From assembly GCA_950295325.1 (NCBI GenBank), contig OX485806.1, forward strand, positions 45,067,169 to 45,131,168: DNA of 64,000 nucleotides, in the 5' to 3' direction. A program made the position numbers and the translations under genes. Within the stretch, counting starts at the first letter, position 1. Every line of letters begins with the position of its first letter. Source of the stretch: Polytrichum commune. Taxonomy: Eukaryota; Streptophyta; Polytrichopsida; Polytrichales; Polytrichaceae. Positions 56,927 to 64,000 of this stretch are shown in pieces. The notes beneath the pieces are model-generated. The model saw nothing but the letters and a program-made list of their open reading frames with translations. It was not told the DNA's origin and did no database searches.

Positions 56927-59331
56927 TCAAAAACTTGGACTACCATGTCTATCACTATCCTCGCCCTGCTCGGCCTCTATGTCTAGGAAATCCAAAACTA
57001 GTTTGTTGAAAGGGCGGGTGTGACTAGGAGGTGGGGACGACGCTTCCGCCAAAAGATGGGGAAGGTCAGCAGCATACGAAGGGAGCTCAAACGTCGTCGA
57101 AGGGGTTGCAAACATGTCCGCATTAAGAACACCAATCGGGCTCTCAATATGAACTTTGAAAATATAGAACGAGAAAACAAAAAAAATTAATACATGCCAA
57201 AAATCTGGAATCGAGAAGATAGAAATGCAAGCAAGCAAGTAAGAAGCCAAGAACAAACTTACGCACATAACAAATTAAAATTGCGCTTCACCATCTTCCG
57301 GGGAGGAGGAGCAAAAACCAATCCTCGTTGTGGGGCAGCATGCTGATAAGTGTGTTCTTGCTCAGTCTCACGCATAGGGAAGATGATGGACTTGAAGATA
57401 TCGATATCCGACTCAAGCGCCATAATATGGCGTTGAATGGATCAACATGCAATGACGGAACCTCCTAGAAGAACGAAATACGAGAAGGTGAGCATAAGGG
57501 AATTAATGGGAAATGAAACAAGTAAAAAAAAACAACAAAGAACAAAGTCATGAGAAACAAGAAAAAGAAAAACAATCTAAGGCCACATTGCCAATCCATG
57601 ATAATGTCGTCATTGTCAGTGAGGGCGGAGAAAATGATGGAAAATAACTTAGGGCGCTTTTGACGAGCACCTCTCCAAGGCACTCCGTCTTCCCTCACCG
57701 ACTAGTTCTTCGAATCGGGGAAGCTATTGAGCCAACCATCTCTCTTGAGATTGTAACCCATGTCTTTGAAGGTCGAGGTCCGGACATTCAAAACAGAATC
57801 ATTACGCACGAGCACCTTGATGAAGAACTTGCGAGTCTGCAAGAAATGAGAAGGGTAGAATTAGGAATACAAAAATGCAAGGAAAAGAAGATAATAATAC
57901 AAAATGATGAGGCAAGAAAGAAATTACCAACTCGGGTGGATTAGTATGCGATTGGAGATCGAGGTCATTCATGCCAAACCAGTCTTCGGCAACGTAGAAG
58001 TCCTCTGTATGTGCCCAGTTATGTATGGATCTAGACACGTCAGGATCAGCGGCATGTGCAAAGACAAGAATGTCGTCGTCATGAAGGTTGGCGTTAGCAA
58101 AGGTAAAGAGAACCTCAAAATAAGTCGAAGAACGCTTGTTCCATATAGGAACATCGGACGATGATGACAAGATGCCAGACACACAAAGGTTCTCCGGCAT
58201 ATCTGCGAGGAGTAGATCAAGCCCTGTATGCACCTTAGGCTTGCTATTAGGACGAGTACGACCCGCTCCAATTTGCAAATCCAAAATCCAAAGGAAAATA
58301 TAAGAAAATAATTGTTGAATTAGAATGAATGAACGAGAAAACAATAGAATGTCCCACAAACCTTAGTAAGGAATTCTTGGATACGGCGGTAAGCCGGAGG
58401 GGGAACCTTGGACCGCATGAGATCCTCTATGAGCTCCCCATGTGGACATTTTTAATCAAAGAGAGAGAAGTTGCGGAGGTATCTGGAGCGACGGCCTTCC
58501 TCTTGCATGGCACGGAGGAAATGGTGACACCGCTATGGGAAAGAGCTGGAACATGGTCCCGAGAAGGGGCAGAAGGAGTTGCCATTGGACTTCCGACAAC
58601 TGTCGTAGTTGGAATGCGCTGAACGAGTGGACACTTAACTAGATGCCACCCTCTTACCCTTGGCCTTGGCCTTGGCCTTGGCCTTGGCCTTCACCGGTGC
58701 AACCTCTTTGTCATTGGTGGGAGGAGCCGGATTCTCATCTTTTTCCGGCTCTTCCTCCAATTCAATTACCTCAGGGCAGAGGAAGTGAGGCTATTGTAGA
58801 GGGGTTCTTCTACGTCATGAACAAATCCACGAGAACAATCCAAGCACCAACCACCAGCGACTAAATGCACGCGTGGAAATTTTTCAAGTTGCATGGGCGT
58901 GTATACACTAAGATTTGAGTTGTCATCGATCCACTCGTCAAGGAAAGACGTCAAGGACGAAGAAGGAAGAGCATTCTTTACGACAAGCTCATGGTGAATG
59001 TACCTACAAAGTGAAGAAAATTAGAACAAAGAAATGGAGTGAAAAGAAACGAAGATATGAAGGACAAAAGAAAAAGAAAAAATGATTACCGGTAAGCAAC
59101 ACGCTTGATAGCTAAGGGGCCTTCCTCGAACTCCATGAGATCGAGCCCTTTGGTGAACTTTAAGACACCCTTGTCATCAAAATATACTCTACAAGCCTTG
59201 TTTCACAAAATGAGCCTTCAATGCTCGACAAAATAAACAGGTTGGAAAAGATCTTCCATAGAAACCCAGTCAATGTCGATGAAGCATTCATTTTCAAATG
59301 AGGCGATCTCACCCTCAACCCCTTTCTCAAA
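56927..59331 (-). pseudogene. Degenerate six-exon gene, possible SAM-methyltransferase-like fold
   Basis: Minus-strand exons with GT-AG borders: 59331-59090 (FIDIDWVSMEDLFQPVYFVE), about 58998-58362 (RVHLVAGGWCLDCSRGF, a KAKAKAKAKAKGK stretch, LIEDLMRSKVPPPAYRRIQE), 58265-57928 (FTFANANLHDDDILVFAHAA), 57836-57578, 57464-57264 and 57153-56927, ending at a natural-looking stop. Exon 4 ends GVPWRGARQKRPKLFSIIF ... IIMDWQCG and exon 5 begins GSVIAC and RHIMALESDIDIF. Together they resemble the motif X/motif I block of permuted (beta-class) DNA methyltransferases, where DxxxGxG follows a Lys/Pro-Leu helix. A catalytic DPPY/NPPF box is not visible. Stops in exons 1, 4 and 5, frameshifts in exon 2 and a changed donor after exon 4 show it is dead. 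The methyltransferase call is tentative. Confidence 0.5.
58658..58687. repeat. Five tandem CCTTGG hexamers
   Basis: Lies in exon 2 of the methyltransferase-like pseudogene. On the coding (minus) strand it encodes alternating Lys-Ala followed by GKR, which resembles a basic nuclear-localisation or DNA-binding tail. Confidence 0.75.
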
Positions 59332-59399
59332 CTAAGATAACACAAACATAAACGTAGTCCGAAAAGGTTGGATTCTAGTGCATACACAAAGAATTTCAA

Positions 59400-61705
59400 C
59401 ATATGAATCTAGCTAGTCCACACACATACACATACAAAAGGAACCTCATTCTAGTCAAAATCTAGTCAAAAATACCGCAAGGAAGACCCTCTCGGTTCCA
59501 AGAGGGTCGGACTCTAGTGCATTCCAATAAAATTTCAACATATGAACCTAACTAGTGCACATACATACACATTGAAAAGGCACCTCATTCTAGTCAAAAT
59601 CTGGTCCAAAATACTGCAAGCAACACCCTCTCGGTCCCGAGAGGGTCGGATTCTAGTGCATACACAAAGAATTTCAACATATGAATATAGCTAGACCACA
59701 TACATACGCATACACAAGGAACCTCATTTAAGTCAAAATCTTGTCCAAACTACCGCACACTAGACCCTCTCGGTGCCGAGAGGGTCGGATTCTAGTGCAT
59801 TTCCAAAGAATTTCAACATATGATTCTATCTAGTCCACATGCATACACATAGACAAGGCACCCAATTCTAGTCAAAATCTGGTCCAAACAATTGCACCCT
59901 AGACCCTCTCGGTTCCGAGAGGGTCGGCCACTAGTGCATTCCAGAAGAATTTCAACGTATGAACTTACCTAGTCCACATACATACACATCCATATTACAA
60001 CCCATTATTGTCAAAATCTGGTCCAAACAACCGCCACATAGACCCTCTCGGAACCGAGAGGGTCGGACACTAGTGCATTCCAGAAGAATTTCAACATATG
60101 AACTTACCCAGTCCACATACATACACATCCGTATTACAACCTATTATTGTCAAAATCTGGTCCAAACAACCGCCACCTAGACCCTCTCGGAACCGAGAGG
60201 CTCGGATCCTAGTGCATTTCCAAAGAATTTCAACATATGGTTCTATCTAGTCCACATGCATACACATAGACAAGGCACCCAATTCTAGTCAAAATCTGGT
60301 CCAAACAACCGCCACCTAGACCCTCTCGGAACCGAGAGGGTCGGATCCTAGTGCATTCCAAAAGAATTTCAAGATATGAACCTAGCTAATCCACATACAT
60401 ACACGTACACACGGAACCTCACAATTGTCAAAATCTGGTCCATACATTCGCCACTAAGACCCTCTCGGTTCCAAGAGGGTCTCACTCTAGTGCACAAACA
60501 AACATTTTCAACCTAAGAACATACCTAGTCCACATACATTCACATACACAAGCCACCCTAAACTTGTCAAAATCTAGTCCATACTATCACCACCTAGACC
60601 CTCTTGGTTCCGAGAGGGTCTCACTCTAGTGCACACCCAAACAATTTCAACCGAAGTCCCTTGGGAGTCCACATACATTCACATACACAAGCCACCCTGA
60701 ACTTGTCAAAATCTGGCCAATACTATCACCACCTAGACCCTCTCGGTTCCGAGAGGGTCTCACTCTAGTGCACACAAAAAAAAATTCAACCTAAGTACCT
60801 ACCTAGTCCACATACATTCACATACACAAGCCGCCCTAAACTTGTCAAAATCTGGTCAATACTATCACCACCTAGACCCTCTCGATTCCGAGAGGGTCTC
60901 ACTCTAGTGCACACACCAAAAAATTTCACCATAAGTACCTACCTAGTCCACATTCATAATTCCCAAAATCTTGTCCATACTATCACCACCTAGACCCTCT
61001 CGGTTCCGAGAGGGTCTCATTCTAGTGCACACACAAAAAATTTCCACCTAAGTGCCTACCTAGTCCACATACATAATTCCCAAAATCTGTTCAATACTAT
61101 CACCACCTAGACCCTCTCGGTTCCGAGAGGGTCTCACTCTAGTGCACACACAAGAAAATATCAACCTAAGTATCTACCTAGTGCACATTCATAATTCCCA
61201 AAATCTGGTCCATACTTTCACCACCTAGACCCTCTCGGTTCCGAGAGGGTCTCACTCTAGTGCACACACAAGAAAATATCAACCTAAGTATCTACCTAGT
61301 GCACATTCATAATTCCCAAAATCTGGTCCATACTTTCACCACCTAGACCCTCTCGGTTCCGAGAGGGTCTCACTCTAGTGCAGACACAAAAAATTTCAAC
61401 CTAAGTAGCTACCTAGTCCACATACATTCACATACACAAGCTGCCCTAAACTTGTCAAAATCTGGTCAATACTATCACCACCTAGACCCTCTCGGTTCCG
61501 AGAGGGTCTCACTCTAGTGCACACACAAGAAAATATCAACCTAAGTACCTACCTAGTCCACATTCATAATTCCCAAAATCTGGTCCATACTATCACCACC
61601 TAGACCCTCTCGGTTCCGAGAGGGTCTCACTCTAGTGCAGACACAAAAAATTTCAACCTAAGTAGCTACCTAGTCCACATACATTCACATACACAAGCCG
61701 CCCTT
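59400..61705. repeat. Tandem array 2: 17 units, each centred on a 24-bp palindrome
   Basis: Unit: CTAG, palindrome, (G/T)C(G/T)(G/C)A(C/T)(T/A)CTAGTGCA, A-rich TTTCAACxTA, CCTAGTCCACATACAT, GTCAAAATCTGGTC, CCACCTA. The palindrome is GACCCTCTCGG, two bases, CCGAGAGGGTC. Starts are near 59485, 59625, 59763, 59903, 60041, 60179, 60320, 60459, 60597, 60737, 60875, 60992, 61108, 61226, 61344, 61484 and 61601. Spacing is 138-141 bp, or 116-118 bp where ACATTCACATACACAAGCC is absent. The central pair is TT in most units, AA in three, TC or TG in two. It begins about 70 bp upstream of the first exon of the gene at 56927-59331 and may lie in an intron of it. Confidence 0.9.
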
Positions 61706-62969
61706 CCAGGGAGTGCACTGTTCAAGTACTGTAAATATACACGTGCGTGCACAAATGGGGTATTATTTAGAACAAGCATGTACAAAATGTATGTACAAGA
61801 GACATATTGCTATTAAGCAGGAAGTAGATGTACATGAGGCTGGAGATAAGGCTATAGAAAAATATATGTAAAGTACGGGTTTATACGGGTTTATCCGAGT
61901 CGTGGCCATCAATCTCAGCACCCAGTTAACACAAAGCATGAAGCCTTCAACCTTCAATTTTGTAGCCAATTTCCCCCTTTCCAACTTTTTTCAATTCATG
62001 ATGCAAGGTCGACACAATTGATACTAATCCATCCTAGTGGGTATGAGGCGTGGCCATCCTCTTCAAAGTTTTAACCTTCAGAGTCTAACCTTGGAGTTTA
62101 AATAATTTGAAATCCATGTTAAACCTTGGACCCACCATTGTGAACACCAATGAACTATGTCCACCAACCAAAACATGATCGATTTTCCCCTTCCCAAATA
62201 AAATCAAATGTGGATTGAATTCACAACTTTTGTCATCAACATTTCAGCAACAACCAACAATTCATAACAATATTCATCAATATTGAATTGAAAGACTTTA
62301 ACTTCAAGTGTTGCATCCTAAAACCCTACGGACTCCATATACAATAACATAATGCTAAGAAATACAAACATATGGTAGTTTTCATTATATACAAACAAGT
62401 TCCACATTATGAGATTCATAGCCACCTTGGGCTTGGACCACGGGGAGGTCACTTCATTGTCAACTTGACACCACGTGCGGACAAAGTTTGCTACCCCTAT
62501 ATTACATGCCATATATAATTTTAAAATTTATGATATTTATTCTACATATACATAACCATTGATAGTATCTTTTGTATATTTTTTTGAAATTTTTAATCAT
62601 CTTTATTCTTTTAGTAATTGTTTTAGTTCAATTCTGTGTCATTCTACTTAGAAATGGTATGTTTTATGAAAAAAGAATCATCAAATTTAGTTACCACTTT
62701 TAACTATGTCATAGGTACTGTGTATATCTACTCATGAAAAAAAATTGATAAAATTTTGACCCATTTTGGTGGTGCAACTTACCAAAAGAAGATTGTTTTT
62801 TGGTCGCACGTGGTGTTCAACTTGACAATGGAGTGATCTACCCGTCGCTTGGACAAGAATTGCAATGATCTCATTGAGGGTTCGCGTCCCTATTTACAGA
62901 TATTAGGAGCCACTTCCACAGAACACACACGCAAACAAAAAGATTAAGGGTTGGTTAATATGTTGAAAA
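61706..62969. other. Non-coding AT-rich spacer
   Basis: No gene, terminal repeat or array recognised. Open frames are short and without domains. A short direct duplication (ACGGGTTTAT twice) lies at about 61877-61896. Confidence 0.5.
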
Positions 62970-64000
62970 TATGTCATTGAATTGGGAGGATATAGAGGTG
63001 GAAGAGAATGTTATTGAGGAAGTACAACAAATCCTAAATATTGTGGATAATATGTAGGTTGAGGCAGATTCCATGGGAAAACACTATTAGAAATTCACGT
63101 AGAAATTCACATGGCACACCCGACATAAATGATGGAACAACAATTCCAGCGAACACACTCCTAGATGTTGTTGAAGATATGAATCTTACAATGTTTTGTT
63201 GGCGTACAATCTTTTTTCTAGAAGGCTCTATGACAGAACTAGCAGCCACCATACTCATAATGATTATCAGCACAATATTTGGAATAAATAACAAATTTGT
63301 GGATGAATTGTTATATTTTGTATACAAAAGCATTATACCTCAACCAAATTCTTTGCCTTCCAACATGTACCATGCCAAGGTGCTTGCAAAGAAGGTCAGC
63401 CACACTATGAGAGCAGAAATACTTGCAAAAATGGGTGTGTGTTGTTTCAAGGGGATGCATACAAAGATATGAGAGAATGTCCAATTTGCAACACTAAAGG
63501 ATTTAAGGTGCATGGGAAGTGATAAGTACCAATGAGTGTCTTGAGACATTTTCCCATGATACCCAATTGGTTAGTTGGTACAAATTGTCTCGAACTGTTC
63601 GAATATTGAGGTGGGTTGATTTGAACAAATTGACCGATTGTAAAATGCATGGTGTACATGATTCGCCGGCATGGCACGCAATCGATACAAAATACCCCTC
63701 ATTTGCTATAAGTTTTAGAAATATCCAGATGGCATTATCAGCAAATAAATTTGACATTTTTGTGTCCTTATATGTTAGTGGTCAATATGACCTATATTTG
63801 TATTTTTATATAATTTGCCACCTTGGATAACCTCGAAGCAGTTTTTTGTGAAACCCGTTATATTCATTCCAGGGAAGCATTCACCAAATGGAGTAAACAT
63901 TGATGTGTATATGAAATCAATCATAGACAAATTGATAAAAATTTGGTGGTTGGGTGTGTGGATAACTACAATAACATAGCTTTAAAGCTCACACGGTGAT
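62970..64000 (+). pseudogene. Second TNP2-type CACTA transposase, 5' part, truncated by the window end
   Basis: Plus-strand segments follow the same order as the first TNP2: an acidic start (WEDIEVEENVIEEVQQI near 62980), LTELAATILI-like sequence with IFGINNKFVDELLYFV, LPSNMYHAKVLAKKV (63240-63400), the zinc-binding NGCVLF- and ECPIC-like region in shifted frames (63410-63500), and FRNIQMALSANKFDIFVSLY near 63715-63775. Frameshifts and stops occur about every 100-200 bp. Similarity to the copy at 20467 is moderate, so it is a different CACTA lineage. The right end lies outside the window. Confidence 0.75.

Noticed and set aside
58622-58864. Pro-Trp repeat open frame on the plus strand
   Set aside because: Antisense reading of the CCTTGG hexamers that encode Lys-Ala on the minus strand within a spliced exon.
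59485-61625. CRISPR-like array of a 24-bp repeat with regular spacers
   Set aside because: The spacers are themselves repeated and homologous, spacing is 117-140 bp, and the context is eukaryotic. It is a tandem repeat with a conserved palindrome.

Overview
This window looks like repeat-dominated nuclear DNA of a plant (streptophyte). No intact host gene, rRNA, tRNA or organelle segment is recognisable. The evidence is the element content: a CACTA/En-Spm transposon with TNP2, DUF4218 and DUF4216 domains, a BED-finger hAT element, Ty1/copia and Ty3/gypsy relics, GT-AG introns inside the transposon genes, and heavy C-to-T/G-to-A decay. I cannot name the species. The TNP2 and gypsy proteins read more like non-angiosperm elements than crop ones, but that is only an impression.

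Layout. 1-3444: T/G-skewed DNA, then a broken gene for an RRM-like protein of unknown function on the minus strand. 3445-11329: repeat-rich DNA, a decayed gypsy element on the minus strand whose integrase is followed by a PHD finger, and a possible LTR/PBS remnant. 11330-37512: one CACTA element with 12-bp terminal inverted repeats (CACTACAACAAA) and a 3-bp ACC target duplication. It carries a TNP2 gene on the plus strand and a divergent minus-strand gene with a PF03004-like domain, followed by an FCP1/NIF-like (HAD) domain. An array of seven 11-bp repeats lies between the two genes. The element has been invaded repeatedly: a solo LTR in TNP2 exon 1; an inverted copy of a CACTA end in a TNP2 intron; a complete 6.4-kb hAT inside that copy; a solo LTR inside the hAT; and a 4.6-kb unclassified insertion in a later TNP2 intron.

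37513-48213: a SWIM zinc-finger transposase relic, another LTR of the same family, a gypsy fragment cut in its PHD finger, and a long minus-strand gag-like/coiled-coil gene (43433-45483). 48214-54148: a copia element with 5' LTR, PBS, gag, protease, integrase, RT and RNase H. It is split by a fourth LTR and riddled with 13 nonsense codons that all fit transitions. 56927-59331: a degenerate six-exon gene with a possible methyltransferase-like fold. It is flanked by tandem arrays whose unit is centred on a perfect palindrome (17 copies at 59485-61625). 62970-64000: the start of a second, more decayed TNP2.

The most useful unexplained items are the palindrome arrays around the methyltransferase-like gene, the HAD-domain cargo of the CACTA element, the solo-LTR family whose ends could be fixed by target duplications, and the gypsy PHD finger. 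Family assignments come from reading motifs, not from database searches.
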